Source of the DNA: Biscogniauxia marginata
Lineage: Eukaryota > Ascomycota > Sordariomycetes > Xylariales > Xylariaceae
DNA: 64,000 nt
Assembly (NCBI GenBank): GCA_022695795.1
Contig: MU404056.1
Location: 1-64,000 of the forward strand
Direction: 5' to 3'
Positions within the stretch are counted from its first letter, which is position 1. Every line of letters begins with the position of its first letter. Shown here piece after piece: positions 47,601 to 61,445 of this stretch. A program made the position numbers and the translations under genes. The notes beneath the pieces are model-generated. The model saw only the letters and a program-made list of their open reading frames with translations, was not told the DNA's origin and searched no databases.

Positions 47601-48768
47601 CCGCAGACCGACATTCTCTTGTGCAGTGGATTGGAACTTGCTCTCGATCTTCTTGTTGATGCTCTCGAATTTGTCGCGTTGCTCCTGCAGTCTCTCAACC
47701 TCTTTGATCTTCTCGCGGTCTTCCGTCCTCTTTCGCTCGAGTACTTTCAGCTTAGCCTTCAGATCTTCATTCTCTCTACTAAGAGCGCTACTTGCCGGAG
47801 GCCGAGTGGAGCCTCCACTCGTAGGTGCTCGAGATGACGCACTCGCCGGCACCTTCGAGGATGCCGCTGAAGATGCGCCTGCCGAGGTCAGTTTTTCCAG
47901 AGCTCTAGTTCTTGACGTAACGGGGCTGATAGTCTCGCTATCGCTCTTCAGCGGAGAGTTAACATCGGATTTGTTCCCGCCTTCAGCTCCCGATAGGGAG
48001 TCACCAGACATTACTCGCCCCGACGGAGGACGGACGGTTCCTCGAGCAGCCCCTGTGGACACTCGTGGCCTTGTAGGTCCGGTTCCGGTGTTTCTTGTTA
48101 TTCCTGATGTAGAAGGCTGTCTTCTCGCCCCGGCCGAGGGTAATGCCGGTGGACCCATCGATGTTCTCCCTCCGCCGACCGAAGCCCGATTTCTCAGTCC
48201 GATACCCGTACCGCGGGTATTCGACGGGGTGCCAGTTCGAGAAGTCGCAGTACTCGATATAGCCGTCCCGAGCTGTTTTGTCGGCGATTTCGTAGGGCTC
48301 TGTTTTGTCAAGGTAATTATTTAGCCAAAGTAGCAATGGAAGAAGATGGGGCAGCTTCAAGAAACGCACCCTGGATATACTAGAAGGCCGGGAGGCCCTA
48401 GGAACCGGGCTCGGACTTGGCGCATTGAGGCTCTTGCGTTTCCCCATGGATATGTCAGTCCTGGAGCCCGGGCGTCCAGGGCCGGTCCCTGCGGTGTTTG
48501 CCCTCGACGTCCTCCGAACAGGGGCAGCTTTCGGGGGTGGAGCAGCAATCACGGCGGACACGGCCATGGGGCGGACGAACATGCCCTTGCCGGGAGAGCA
48601 GTCGAAGTATCGTTCGCCCTGCACGGATCCATCGTTCTTCCCGCTCTCGTCTTCGAGCTCGACGCCTATCCAGTCTCCGCCAGCGAAATGGGTCTGGCCG
48701 ATGAAGCGGACAAGGGCGCTGCGGCCATCGTTGAGTTGGATTGTCTGCCCAACTATGAACTCGGACAT
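44679..48768 (-). CDS. Dynactin large subunit p150(Glued)
   Basis: Shoulder/arm subunit of dynactin, linking dynein to microtubules and cargo. Two exons, 48768-48370 and 48299-44679, intron of 70 bp (GTGCGT...ACAG), 1339 aa, as expected for filamentous fungi (Neurospora ro-3 type). The N-terminal CAP-Gly domain (about residues 1-67, GGDWIGVELEDESGKNDGS) is followed by a Ser/Pro/Arg-rich basic linker (about 70-280), a long coiled coil rich in E/K/Q/L, the conserved dynactin domain (LFLPESFSADRDSVLALLRF), and a second coiled coil near the C-terminus (about 1050-1250). The start ATG was chosen because MSEFIVGQ is the first methionine before CAP-Gly. Constitutive housekeeping gene. Confidence 0.95.
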
Positions 48769-49692
48769 GTTGAGCAATTATCTCTTCCCCGTATATGGCT
48801 AATACATGATTGAATGGTGGATGGGGGACAGCTCTGGCGGAAGCTCGACGTTTCGGGGCGGTTCCTTTGTTCGTAGTACGAATTTCCGTTGGTGGTAACA
48901 CGCGTTTCCTTTAATGCGGTAACGCGAATGTTGACGTCGGAATTACCGCGGATAATCACAGTGCGGGTTGACAGTAGTCCCGTATCGCATACAGTACGCT
49001 ACTAGTAGGTCCAATCCAACATCCAGTGTCCCTTCCCTCATGCCACTCTACTAAATACAGCGAACGTCGAACACATCCCTTTTTGAGAAATGTACTAAGT
49101 ATCGACTTCAGACCCCATTAAACTAATTTAGAGTCTCAATTTCTAAATCCATCTCTATTTCTCTTCCCTCGCGTCCCCCTCTCTCCAAGGAATCTGAGAC
49201 TGCAATATTCTAGCCAGCCTACCTACCTACCTCCTTTAGGTAATTAATAGACAACTCACCCCTTAAGTTATCCTAAGTCAAGTCTCACCTGGGGAACTAA
49301 ATCACAACACATATTATCAGGAAAATCAAGGACGACGCCTATAAAAAGGAAAAAAAAGATCAAGTGATCTTATAAACTACAGCTAGTATGTCCAGTCCAA
49401 TAGTCTCTCCTCCATCTCACTATGTAGTTAATAACATACACCCCTGGTTTCCCATACATACATACAAAACCATCCCCCCTAAATTCCAAAACAGAAAAAA
49501 AAAGAAGTCATATCTAACTATCGAACTTTCAACAACAAAAAAATGTACATCCCATCGTTTTCTTCTACTACTCAAGACATTTCCCGTCGTTTTTTGTCTC
49601 CCTCTCTCTCTCTCTTAATTCTTCTTTTTTTTTTCTCCATATTCTCTTCCCCTTTCTCTCTACCCCCTCCCTTCATTCTCACCCCCCCCTAA
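48769..49692. other. Intergenic region between dynactin and HMG-box genes
   Basis: Holds the dynactin promoter and the 3' UTR of the HMG-box gene, which reads the same way. CT-rich tracts (CTCTCTCTCTCTTAATT near 49603, CCTCCCTTCATTCTCACCCC near 49666) lie at the 3' end of the HMG gene. No gene recognised; the 76-codon frame at 49388-49618 has no coding features. Confidence 0.5.
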
Positions 49693-52600
49693 CTAACGCT
49701 CCCCTCCCCCACCACCACCACCACCAACAACAAACCCAGCCTGGTAACTTCCCCCCCTAACCCACTCCATGATCTCGAAGCCGAGCCTCCTCTCCGTCTT
49801 CTCGTCCAGTCCGCCCCCGTTACCACCGCCGCCGACGCGCAGGACCAAGACCGCCGGGTTCGCGAACTCGACGCAGAGCTCGGCCTCGTTGGCGGCGCTG
49901 GCGGCGCTGGCGGCCCTCTTGACGTACACGGTCAGGTCCGCGCCGACGACGCCGCGCCACAGCGTCGCCACCCACTGCCAGTGGTCGTCGGCGCGGTACG
50001 CGTCGCTCACGTGCAGCGCGCCGGCGTACCGGTCCGAGTACGTCAGGCTGTATCCGTCGGCGAGGACGGCGACTGGTAGCTTGGGGGGCGGCGGAGGGGG
50101 AGGAGCGGGAGGAGCGGCGGTTGGATTAGCAGAGGGTGATAATGATAATAATGATGATGATGATGACGAGGGGGGTTGTTGTTGTTGTGCACTGTTGCCA
50201 CCCTCGATGGTTTTGGTCCCGCTGCTGTTGATGCTGCTGGTGTCCTTGTTCTCCGCGGTGGGATGCGGCGGCCGCGCGTAGGTCGTGACATACCCGATCA
50301 GGTCCTCCGAGGTCTTGTGCCACCGCAGCATCCGGGCCATGTAGTGCGCTATCGGGCTCAGGAGCGTTGGTTTCTTTTTCTGGACACCGACGCTGCTGTT
50401 CTCGGCCGGCTTCCCGTCCGCAGTCCCAGTATTACTAGTACCACCACCACTACTACTGCTATCCTTATTGTTGTTATTATTATTATTGCTACTACGGCCC
50501 CCGTTCGCGTCCTCCGCGCTCGGATGTAGCGTGTTGTTCTCGTCCGACCACAGCTTCACGGCGTATTCGCCCGACACGGTCAGCGCCTTCTCGACTACGG
50601 CTGCTACCTCCCTGAGTAGGGGGGCGGCGGCTCCCTCGACGGCGATGATGGGTCCTCGCGTCTCGAATATCGGCCCGCCCGGGCCGGGAGGTTTCAGCGG
50701 CGGGCTGATCGAGCGCAGTACGTCGAGCTTCAGTATGAACGGCCATCTCGTCGGTATAGCTTGTTGTGGCTGTGGCGGTGGCGGCGGCGGCGGCGGCGGC
50801 GGTTGTCGGATTGGACCGGCTCCTCCGTTTACGATGCCTAGGCCAGTCCCGTGATTAGGCTGAACTGCCGACATCGGACGGGCATGGCTAGGTTCTGGGT
50901 GGATCGGGGGCGAGTTTGGGACCTGTGTCTGCAGCGGAGGCAGGCGGAGCGACTCGTCAAATCCGGGATTCGGCCGAGTCGGCGTCTGGACTGGTTGATA
51001 AGGTATCGAGGGTCGGGGAGGAGGTTGCATGTGCGGATGATTGGGATAATGAGAAGGGTGATTAGGATGGCTAGGCTGCTGCCGGTACGGCATGGGCGGT
51101 CTAGGTAAGGGGCCGGGCCCGTAGCCACTGGCCGACATTGGAGGACCGCTAACCGAGGGGCGTTGTGGATATCGAGGGTCGACATGCATATAACCCATGG
51201 GCGGAGATCCGGGTATGTAGACATGGGGGCCATTATACCGGCGTCGCTTCCCTTCTGGTGGTGCGGCGGCCATCGGAGACATCGTATCGTAGTCTTCGTC
51301 ATTGTCTCTCATATGCGGCTGTGTATATCTACGGTCGTAGCCGTCGACCGACATGGTGCTAGAAGCGGATCCGCGCCGTAGGTGATCTGTCTCGATGACA
51401 CGCGGGTTAGGGGTTATGTAGGGTTGCATACTCGAAGGAGGATTCGAAGGCAAGGGCGTGAAGGGCGTGGACGGCGTTCTAGGTGTCGCGATGTAGCGTC
51501 CCCCACACTTGGGACAACGACCGGGGGCTTCACCACTCGCGGATACCGGCCTCCCGTTGGCGTTCTTGCCGCGTCGGGGCTGATATCGGTAGTCGGGGTA
51601 CTGGCGCTGGTGACGGACTTTCTCTTCCTCGGCGAGCTGCTTCCATTCGTTCTTGACCTTCTCGGGCTGCGCTCTCCACTTCTCGCCTATGAGCTTGGAT
51701 ATATCCGGGTTGGCGAGTCCCGGGTTCTGGGCGGCCACATAGCCTTGCCAATGCTGTCGATAAAGGATGAATGCTGTTAAGCCCGGGGAAAGAGTAAAAG
51801 AACACAACAAAGGTTAGTCTAGTCTCTCTTCTTTCTGATCTCTTCTCTTCTTTTCTCTTGCTTGCTGTCTTCGACCAAACAATGAAATCAAGGAAGTCAA
51901 TGAGGAGGGTGAATGGACAGTTTTTCCCCCCCTAATTCGCTCAATGGGATTTGTGCGTGCGGGCGGAGGGAAAGCGGGATAAGACAAATAAGTACGAGAC
52001 AAAACAAGAGAAATCTAGGTCTTGGTGAATCCCCTTTCATGGATTTGCCTCCCTCTTTAATCCTAGACCTTTTGACACACAATACCTAGAGTCTGTTGGA
52101 CAAAGGATCACCACGTTCGAGGTTTTCGTTGAAGGATGCGGAGGACCTTGAGAACTCGGTCCGTGCTTGAAGGGAACAAGAGAGGGGAGCCTAATCGCTC
52201 CTTCTAGGGGGTAGGGGGTTGTTTCGGTGAGGAAGGAAGAATAGTTGATGTGAATTGGCTTTGAATGGCAACCTCAACTTCAAGGTAAACGAGAAATTTG
52301 AGGGGGCGGTTGATGTGTACATATGTGAGAATGAAAAAAAAAGGGGGGAAGTTTTCCATATGAGGGAAGAAGAAAAGGTTTACATACCATTGCGAGGTCT
52401 AGGAACCTTGGGTGCCTTGGTGCATAGACATATCAGATCTCCTGGCCCTCCACCTCCCCCATCATCAACTCGCGCCGTGGTCGGGGTATAGAGGCCGAAC
52501 TTTTGGTTTCGAGGATGGTTCGCCTCCTCGACGTCGATGGAGGCGGCTCGCTTTCTCAGAGATAACCTAGAGGGCGTAGTATCTGTGGCAAAGTCATCAG

Positions 52601-52976
52601 GATGACGATGTGGTGGTGGTGGTGGTGGTGGTGGCGGATGAGGATAATAATGATGATGATGGTCACGGTCGACGTTCTCAAGAGGTATCGGCGGTGGTAT
52701 AGGGGCTGGCTTCGGTCCTCCTGCTACGTCCCCTTTCTCGTGGATACTCATGGCCATCGTTGGCTGGCTCCGTGGCCTTCTAGGAAGGGCCTGTGGGGGC
52801 AGCAATGATGCTGGCGTCGTCGTCGTCGGTGTCGTTTCGTCACGATTCAACGCCGAGGAGATGTCTCTTTTTCGTCGTCGTCCGCTGCTGCTGGCAGTAG
52901 GAGAGGACAACTGGGAGGAGGATGGTGAGGATGGGGAGTGGTCACTGGTGGTTGTGCTGGCAATATTGTCGGTCAT
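49693..52976 (-). CDS. HMG-box transcription factor (Ste11/Rox1-like)
   Basis: Sequence-specific DNA-binding regulator; related fungal HMG proteins act in mating and sexual development. Exon 1 is 52976-52388 and exon 2 is 51773-49693, with a 614-bp intron (GTATGT...ACAG); 2670 nt, 889 aa. The intron interrupts the HMG box (about residues 191-262): VPRPRN from exon 1 joins AFILYRQHWQ from exon 2, with IGEKWRAQPEKVKNEWKQLAEEEK and YPDYRYQPRR. The rest is rich in Pro, Ser, His and Gly, with a single CPKC motif and a C-terminal structured segment (LKLDVLRSIS..., HYMARMLRWHKTSEDLIGYV..., DDHWQWVATLWRGVVGADLTVYV) shared by fungal homologues. The start is the first methionine of the acidic/Ser-rich N-terminus; the frame extends upstream but reads as leader. 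Confidence 0.88.
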
Positions 52977-55755
52977 GATTCGAACCGGGGTGGGAAGACT
53001 GAGCTGAACTTGGCTGGCTGACTGACTGGCTAGTGGGCGGTCTAGCAAACGGAATAAGGCTACTAACAGTTGAGAAGGAGGAAGAGGCGGAAAAAGGGGG
53101 GGCGTGTGGATAGAGCAAGGAAGGAAGTAGAAAGGAGGAGGAAGAGGGAACCAAGCATACAATAGGTAGGTAGATAGGTACAGACAGCGAATGATAACAA
53201 CAATAAGTCTCAATTTTATTCAAAAGGTTCCAGCGACTTCAAGATGACGACGAAGACAAACGAATAGTGAGGATATTATGTTTCTCTTTGCTCTCGATCT
53301 GATCAGAGAGCTCTCTTTTCCCTTTCGTGACAAGGCGATGGTAATGGTATGATAATAGCCAATGGCTTGGTAGAATCGTGTCTCGTTGGTCGCTTGATCA
53401 TGTACGGAAGTAGGCAAGGAGAGACATAATACGGCATAAGATAAAACAAGACAAGAGGGAAGAGACAACAAGAAGATAGTCTTTCTTTAACACCTGGATA
53501 GAAGATAATGGGATTAAATTGGGAGGGGTGAGACGGGCAACAAGACCGACAGAAAGACCAAGGGCTTGTTAGGATTGTCCTTCTTTTCTTCTTTTCTTTT
53601 TCCCCCTCTTGTATTCCTCCTTGTTCTTGAGATATGACCTCTTTTTCTCTTTGTTATTTGAGGATGGGATCATCTATCCCTAACCCACTCGCCTATGAAT
53701 GAATGAATGAATGAATGGGGACAATGACCTTGCTTGGAACCACCATTACACAACACACACACACACTTCACACTTCACACACCCTACGTTAGAGATGAGG
53801 ACCAGGATATGGTCCGTTGATTGTATGCCTGTCTTCCTGTTCCCATCATTATCCTGGTATGAAGGTATGGAGTCTGCTCCTGCCTGTGATGAAGATGGAT
53901 CTCTGGAAGGCGAGGCGAATTCCATGTGCGTGAGCATGTGGGGGGTGGGTATACATTACGGGTATGCGTGTAGGTGTTGGTTGTCGAACACACCCCACAG
54001 CAATACGTACATTGCTTGAGAATAGCAGCAAATATACAGACAAGCAACGAGTAGAGGAGGGGAGGGATATGTGCGGGAGCGTGTGAAGTGCGTTGTAAGT
54101 GGCCATACCGCCGTTCGTATAGTTGGGCCCCGTCTAGAGCCTTTCCTGCTTGGGTCCTCATGTCTCGGGAATATACTGAGGCCCAAGCTGTTGCAGGTGG
54201 CGGTTGAGAGTTCTGCTGCGGTTCTTTGTTCCCCTCTTACCTCACATCGTTCCCTCAACCCCTAGTGTTTGTACTACCGCTACACAAGAACTGGCAAGGT
54301 TATGTGTCTACCGTTCGCAGGCTGGGAAGCTTAGCTATTCTATTTATGTAAGATATGTAAGTGTGAGGTATCTCCGTGCCTCGCCTGCGGCCCACAGTAT
54401 ACTTACTTACTTTACTTACACAAACATGCATAACTATGGCTTCTCAGCTCAGATAACGTAACATGTAGGGTGTCAGAAAAAAAACCTGAAATAATACATG
54501 AGAGAAGTGACGAGTAAACAAAGCCAAAGTCCAATACTTTTCTCATTCTGTCCCTCTGCCCTAGTCTCCCGTCTCCACGAGAGACGAAACGAGACGAGGA
54601 TCAGGGCAGTTAATCAAGTCAGTCAGATAGTAGTATAGTAGTAAGGTGGCTGGCAACCCACCCAATCTTACCTAACAACAGGGAGTGCCATAGAGAGGGG
54701 GGGAGTTTCTAGACAGCAGAGAACGGGAGCCGGGGAATAGCAAGCTTCATATTTTCCTTTCCCAGGACGATGACTAACCAACGTTTCACATCATCCATCG
54801 TACATTTTTTTTTTTAAATGTGGTCTATGTCGTACAGGTCCGCAAGGGCAGAGTAGCACTAGAACATACCAGACAGCATGTAATGTCTCCCTAGTATGCG
54901 TATCACCCGCTTCATTACCCGTTTTTTTTTTTTTTAAAGTCCATATCTAAATATTCCTAGGAATGCTATTCTTTAGCGGAAAGAATGCTACAAGGCGCCA
55001 ACAAAGAGCCATGCTTAGCTTGCGTAGACAAGATGGAAACAACAATGTCCTACCAAACCAGCCCGAAATTGGCATAGAGTAGACCCGGTAGCATTGTAGT
55101 TCGTGTGGGTAATGTCTTACCATCACGTGGAGACGGACACTTTGAATCAATTGTTGAAGCTTGGATTATAGATTATTATGTAAATACCTAGGTACCTATG
55201 TAGATATGAAGTTGGCGATTTTGTAAGTCTCAGAATATCCATTCATCCTTGGTTTAGGTAGGTAGGTTTCGGGTAATAAATACGCTCTAGTAATTACATA
55301 CCTTACCAACCCAAACCAAACATTTATAGTAGACAAGACGGCAACGGCAATACAACGTACAACGCAACCAACGAACTCAAGGTTAGGTAAGGGTATTTAA
55401 CTTGACTCGGATGTCGTTGTATAACCCATTAAACACAAAACATGTTACACTCCGAGTTCACATAAAATGAGGTAAGAGACGTTGGACTCCGAAACCCCCC
55501 CCTTCCCTCTTCTCCACCATGAAATTCTTTTTATTCTGTCCCAGCCGGATGGATCGCCATTTTAATTGTGCTTCTTGCCTACCTGCTTACTCTCCTGGCT
55601 TTCAGAAAAATGCATATTCGCAAAGCGCAAACCGTTACAAAATTAGATAATATGGTGGGCTCCCTTCCGCTGTCTAAGAGTCATGTCATCTCATCTGTGG
55701 CCCCCGTCTGAATATCATCTAACACATTACACACATCTCCCATTACATGATATGC
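52977..55755. other. Long 5' region of the HMG-box gene and spacer to RVB1
   Basis: Almost 2.8 kb without a supported gene. It probably includes a long leader and promoter of the HMG-box gene, as is common for developmental regulators. It contains GAAT repeats at 53697-53717, a CACACA tract near 53750, T-rich tracts at 54807-54817 and 54921-54935, and GGTA/TAGG tandem repeats around 55190-55270. Several short frames on both strands could be upstream ORFs but none is convincing. The RVB1 3' UTR lies near 55750. Confidence 0.5.
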
Positions 55756-57390
<1,635 letters not shown>

Positions 57391-58130
57391 GTTTGCGAAG
57401 GGCGGGTTGTAGTATTATTGGGAGGTTAAAAATCAGACACCTTTGTTATGAAAAGAAATATCTAATTGGCGGAGGCGGTAGATTGACGGCGAGGTAGTTG
57501 GAGAAATTAAGAAGCTTAGGGCGGAATTGCAGGTCGGGCGTGAAAAAAAAAAAAAAAAGGTCGAGATCGCATACAGAATATGGAATTCTTTGGTTGGAGG
57601 AGAGCTTTGAGCTCCCAAAAGGTTACGAAGGCTCGTCGCGAACTTTTTCTGGGGCGCGACTGTCCATACTGTGCGAGACAGTGCGCTTTGTCGGTATACG
57701 TACTGTACGCTGGTGTAAGCCAGCTTGGGGGGAAACCATTGGTACTTATGACTTCATATCTTAAGCATTAAAAATGATAGAACCCAATACTTGAAGTAGA
57801 TAGGTATCCATAAGTCTATTTTATTTATCTTCTCGATATATTTTCTCGAAGACCTGTACTTAGGCTACGAAGAATCCAAGAATAGCCTGCCTCCTTATCT
57901 AATTTTACCCGCTTTATACACACCAGAACTCACTTTATCACCAACACCTCATGTGTATCAAGCAGGATGAAATGATAAAATGTATCCATACGTAAGTTAT
58001 CATTCATTCCAATAATATCATACTCAGCATTAATTACTCTCTATCCCATCGTGATCTATCTATCCTATTCGCCAGGTCTTTTCTCATACAGATATCATCC
58101 ATCCATCTACAACCCGTAACCACCCATGAT
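57391..58130. other. Spacer between RVB1 start and DMT transporter end
   Basis: Should contain the RVB1 promoter and the transporter 3' UTR. An A-rich run (57543-57557) sits about 155 bp upstream of the RVB1 ATG. Nothing else recognised; the 88-codon frame at 57498-57764 has no features. Confidence 0.5.
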
Positions 58131-59663
58131 CTAGGTAACCCTTTCCAACCCAGTAACCTCATCATCCTCGTCCTCATCCTCAACCTCAACCCCCAGCATC
58201 GGCACGCCTTCCGTCCCCGCCCCCGCCCCCCTACTCTCCACATCCCCCTTCTCCCCGCTCGCCTCCTTCGTAAGCGCCGCCCACGCCGCGCTACCCACGA
58301 TGAGCCCGCACCCCAGCAGGCTCGCCCAGCCCATCCTCGAGCCGAAGACCCAGCGGTCGAACCCGGCCGCGAACAGCATGTGCGTGTACAGCATGGCCGT
58401 CGCCCGGTTGCTCCTCTCCGCCGCGAGCCCCGACGTGAGGAGCACGAGCATGACGAGCCCCGTCGCCCAGACCACCAGCAGCATGACCCAGCGGTACGGC
58501 GTCGCGCCGGCGAACACGCCCGCGAGCGACGGCGCGTCCGGCCCCACCACCCCGGCCGCCGGCGCGAGCCCCAGCGTCGCCGTCGTCACCACCGCGCTCC
58601 ACGTGCTGAAGTAGTTGACGCTCGTGGCGGCGTGCGCGCGCGGGCCAACCCAGCGCATCGCCGTCAGCGCGAAGGCGCCGCCCAGCACGCCGACGAGCGC
58701 CATGGTGACGGCGGAGAGGCGCTCCGCGGGGGTCGGCGACGGTTCCGCGAGTCCCGCCGAAGAAGAAGCAGTAGTCATCGTCGCGTTGGCGATGATTTCC
58801 ATGACTCCCCCGACGGCCGAACCTGCAGCATCCGCAGGCGACGACGAGGAGGACGAGGAGGAAGAGGAGGAAGAGGATGATGAGGCAAACAGCGAAGCCG
58901 GCTTGGTGATCAGCACGACGCCCGCGAGCGCCACGAACGAGGCGGCCTGCTCGGCGCGCGTGAACGGGTCGCCGATGAGCACGTGGCACAGGTAGCCCGC
59001 GAGGTTGGGCGACAGGAACGTGATCACCGTCGCCTCGGCGAGGGGCAGGTACATGGCCGAGTACCACATGCCGTAGATGCCGAAGAAGCCCGCCGCGCCG
59101 CGCGCCGCCAGCAGCCAGCGGACCCCGGCCGGCCCGAGCAGGCCCCCCGGCACCCGCGCGCGCCGGATGTACGCGCTCGCCGCCGCCGTCGTCAGCGTCA
59201 TGCGCACGAACAGGATCTGCATCGGGTGCATTCTGGCGTCGTCGTCGAGCTCGAGCATCCGCGCCGAGAGGTTCATGAGCGCCCCGAACAGCTGCGACGC
59301 GAATACCATGATTGGCGCCTTGTTCCGCCGCCATTGGCCCTCGCAGAACCCCGAGAATCCTTCTCGCTCCTGGCTATGATCATGATGGTGGTGGTGTGCG
59401 CGAGGAAAAGCCGGTGCCGGCGAGAGGTCTCGCATGCTGACGGGTGTAGTAGCGCGTCCATCGGGGGAGAACGGGCTCGGGGTGAGTCGAGGTAAGTCGT
59501 TAGGGCCCAGAAGATCGTGTACGGTGGTCTTGACGCCGTCGTTCTTCTCTGGGCTACGCTTTGGCGTGTTTGTCGGTATATCATCGAGGGATACAAATTC
59601 AGTGTTGTCAAAGTCGAGTTTGGCACCCGGCGTCTGCGGGATCAATGTCGGTGGCGGAGACAT
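58131..59663 (-). CDS. EamA/DMT-superfamily membrane transporter (SLC35G-like)
   Basis: Polytopic membrane protein of the drug/metabolite transporter fold, single exon, 510 aa from the MSPPPTLIPQTPG start. A cytosolic Ser/Pro/His-rich N-terminus of about 110 residues precedes two EamA repeats totalling about ten hydrophobic segments (VFASQLFGALMNLSARML, GAAGFFGIYGMWYSAMYLPLAEATVITFLSPNLAGYL, SFVALAGVVLITKPASLF, ALVGVLGGAFALTAMRWVG, VMLLVVWATGLVMLVLLTSG, WASLLGCGLIVGSAAW). A run of 15 serines interrupts the linker between repeats, and the tail is acidic (DEDEDDE). The LAEATVITFLSP signature is typical of this fungal group. Substrate unknown. The frame upstream to 59819 is hydrophobic by chance and not preferred as the start. 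Codon use is very GC-rich. Confidence 0.85.
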   Translation of the reverse strand: MSPPPTLIPQTPGAKLDFDNTEFVSLDDIPTNTPKRSPEKNDGVKTTVHDLLGPNDLPRLTPSPFSPDGRATTPVSMRDLSPAPAFPRAHHHHHDHSQEREGFSGFCEGQWRRNKAPIMVFASQLFGALMNLSARMLELDDDARMHPMQILFVRMTLTTAAASAYIRRARVPGGLLGPAGVRWLLAARGAAGFFGIYGMWYSAMYLPLAEATVITFLSPNLAGYLCHVLIGDPFTRAEQAASFVALAGVVLITKPASLFASSSSSSSSSSSSSSSPADAAGSAVGGVMEIIANATMTTASSSAGLAEPSPTPAERLSAVTMALVGVLGGAFALTAMRWVGPRAHAATSVNYFSTWSAVVTTATLGLAPAAGVVGPDAPSLAGVFAGATPYRWVMLLVVWATGLVMLVLLTSGLAAERSNRATAMLYTHMLFAAGFDRWVFGSRMGWASLLGCGLIVGSAAWAALTKEASGEKGDVESRGAGAGTEGVPMLGVEVEDEDEDDEVTGLERVT

Positions 59664-60864
59664 GTTGTTCTGCTTCTTCCTCCTGGGAGCATCCCAAGAG
59701 ACCCTAACAAGCCTAACCAAGTATATATATATATATATTATCACGAATGAGAAGAAAAGGAGTATAGGCTTAGATCTTAGTATTAAGTTTGTTGGCTGGT
59801 CCCGGTGAGTAGGGGACAAGTCTCATAAGAGAATATGCCACACAGAGTAGGTATGTAGGATTAGAGAACCACGACAAAGCTAGTTACAATACCAACTCTC
59901 TCCACGGATGCCAACAACATAAGAAGGGAGAAAGAATAAGAGACCAGGAAGTGTGAATCCCAACCCGAGCTGAAGACTTCTCTCACAAGCGGGGAGTCGG
60001 CACCAGAACTGACCTACACTACACCCAACATCGTCTCCATCCCCAGAATGCACCCTCCAAGTGGGGCGAAGTGCCAGAGAGGTTCGTGTGGAGACCGACG
60101 AGGGAACTCTACTAGAGAGCTAGGACCTATCACCGGAGGTGTCAACGCAGGTAGATGGACACTCCATGCGGCACGGATCACACCGGCGCAGCCAGTCACA
60201 TTGCCACCCGCTACGGTAGCCTTGCGGCTCGCAGAGGTTTCAGTAATAGAATCATCTCTAATGGCTGGTATCGTCAGGCTAGTCTGGGGAATGCAACTCC
60301 GGTATCCACCTAGAGATCCGTTTCCCTGCCCCGATATCGCGGTAGTAGTAAGCCAATCGGAGCTACTCCGCGTCGCACCTGACCTATCAATACCTAGCCT
60401 CCCCCCAGTCTCCCGGGCCCCCGATCTTAAAGACTTGAACTTCATTGTTGGGGGATGACTTGTTCCTTATCAATTTCTGGCGTCATGTGCCCGAGCTCCT
60501 AGTAAGCTGTGGGACACATACCGATTACGTTGCATGTGCACGCAGTTTGATAGTAGAGACGAGATATTGTGATAGTCTCTCGTTGGGATGTGTTCGGTGT
60601 GACTAGCAGCTGGTGTTGGTCGCTCGAAGACGGGATTCCAATGCTGAAACGTAATATAACATGCATCTCGCGCAAGGGAGCGTACTGTAACCCCCAACAA
60701 TTCCGCATGAATGTGGTGTGTAGTATGCAACTTGAAATAATCCCCCACCAAACTCCGTTGCTATGCTTGAGTTGAATATCAAATACCCATCGTAGTCGCC
60801 CTGGGGCGTTGGAGGAGCCCGTTTCGGTCACGGAAACCTCCACCATGACATAATCCTTTTCGAC
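59664..60864. other. Spacer between transporter and TAF13
   Basis: Contains the transporter promoter (with a TATATATATATAT tract at 59721-59738) and the TAF13 3' UTR. At 60014-60458 frames of about 140 codons are open on both strands; neither has a recognisable domain. No supported gene. Confidence 0.45.
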
Positions 60865-61445
60865 TTATTTCGGGCCGCTCCTCTTTTTCTTTCCACCGGT
60901 GCCTTTGGAGGACGCAGGCGCACGCAGATCCGCGAGATCCTCGTCGTTATCGTCGTCGAGGCCTAGCAGTTCGTCCTCGCCGGCGGCGGCGGCGGCGGCG
61001 GCGGCCTCTTTCCCATGCTCCTTCAGGAGGGCATCGTCGTCCTGGTTGAACGTACGCCGTTGCTCCTTTATCCACTGCCGCTTGTCGATCATGCTCCTGA
61101 CCTTGCCGAGGTACTGCGGGTTCCGCCGCAGCGCGAACTCAAAGTCGTCGAATTTCAGCTTCTGGCGGCCGGCGACCTGGGCGTGGCGGCTGGCCTCGAA
61201 ACAGACGCCCTCGAGGAACTCGGTGACGATCTCGTCGAGGACCCGGACGGTTTCGGGCAAGGGGTTGGCAACGTCTCCGTAGGCGTAGAGGAGAGCAGCG
61301 ACTGCAGTGACAAGAATTACGTCAGAAATGAACTCTCATAACGTGAACTTTTTTTGTGGCATCTAGAAGTGAGGAGAAACATACCCTCCTTGGGGTTGAA
61401 GGTCTCTTTGCCAACATTCTTGCCAGCGCGAGCTCGAGGCTCCAT
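60865..61445 (-). CDS. TAF13: Transcription initiation factor TFIID subunit 13
   Basis: Histone-fold TFIID subunit that pairs with TAF11. Two exons, 61445-61385 and 61301-60865, intron of 83 bp (GTATGT...GCAG); 498 nt, 165 aa. The histone fold spans about residues 18-100: NPKEVAALLYAYGDVANPLPETVRVLDEIVTEFLEG (with the junction after KE), KLKFDDFEFALRRNPQYLGKVRSMIDKRQWIKE. The C-terminus has a poly-Ala run, an acidic stretch LLGLDDDNDEDLADL and a basic KKKRSGPK end, as in fungal orthologues. It is divergent from kish across a 625-bp promoter. Confidence 0.95.

Noticed and set aside
47290..48324. 344-codon plus-strand frame opposite dynactin
   Set aside because: Ser-rich antisense shadow of the coiled-coil coding sequence.
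58291..59334. 347-codon frame overlapping the DMT transporter
   Set aside because: Arg/Ala/Gly-rich alternate frame produced by very GC-rich codons; the transporter frame has clear membrane segments.
60014..60458. 143-codon and 136-codon frames on opposite strands
   Set aside because: Both open, neither with recognisable domains; a gene here cannot be supported, though an orphan gene is not excluded.
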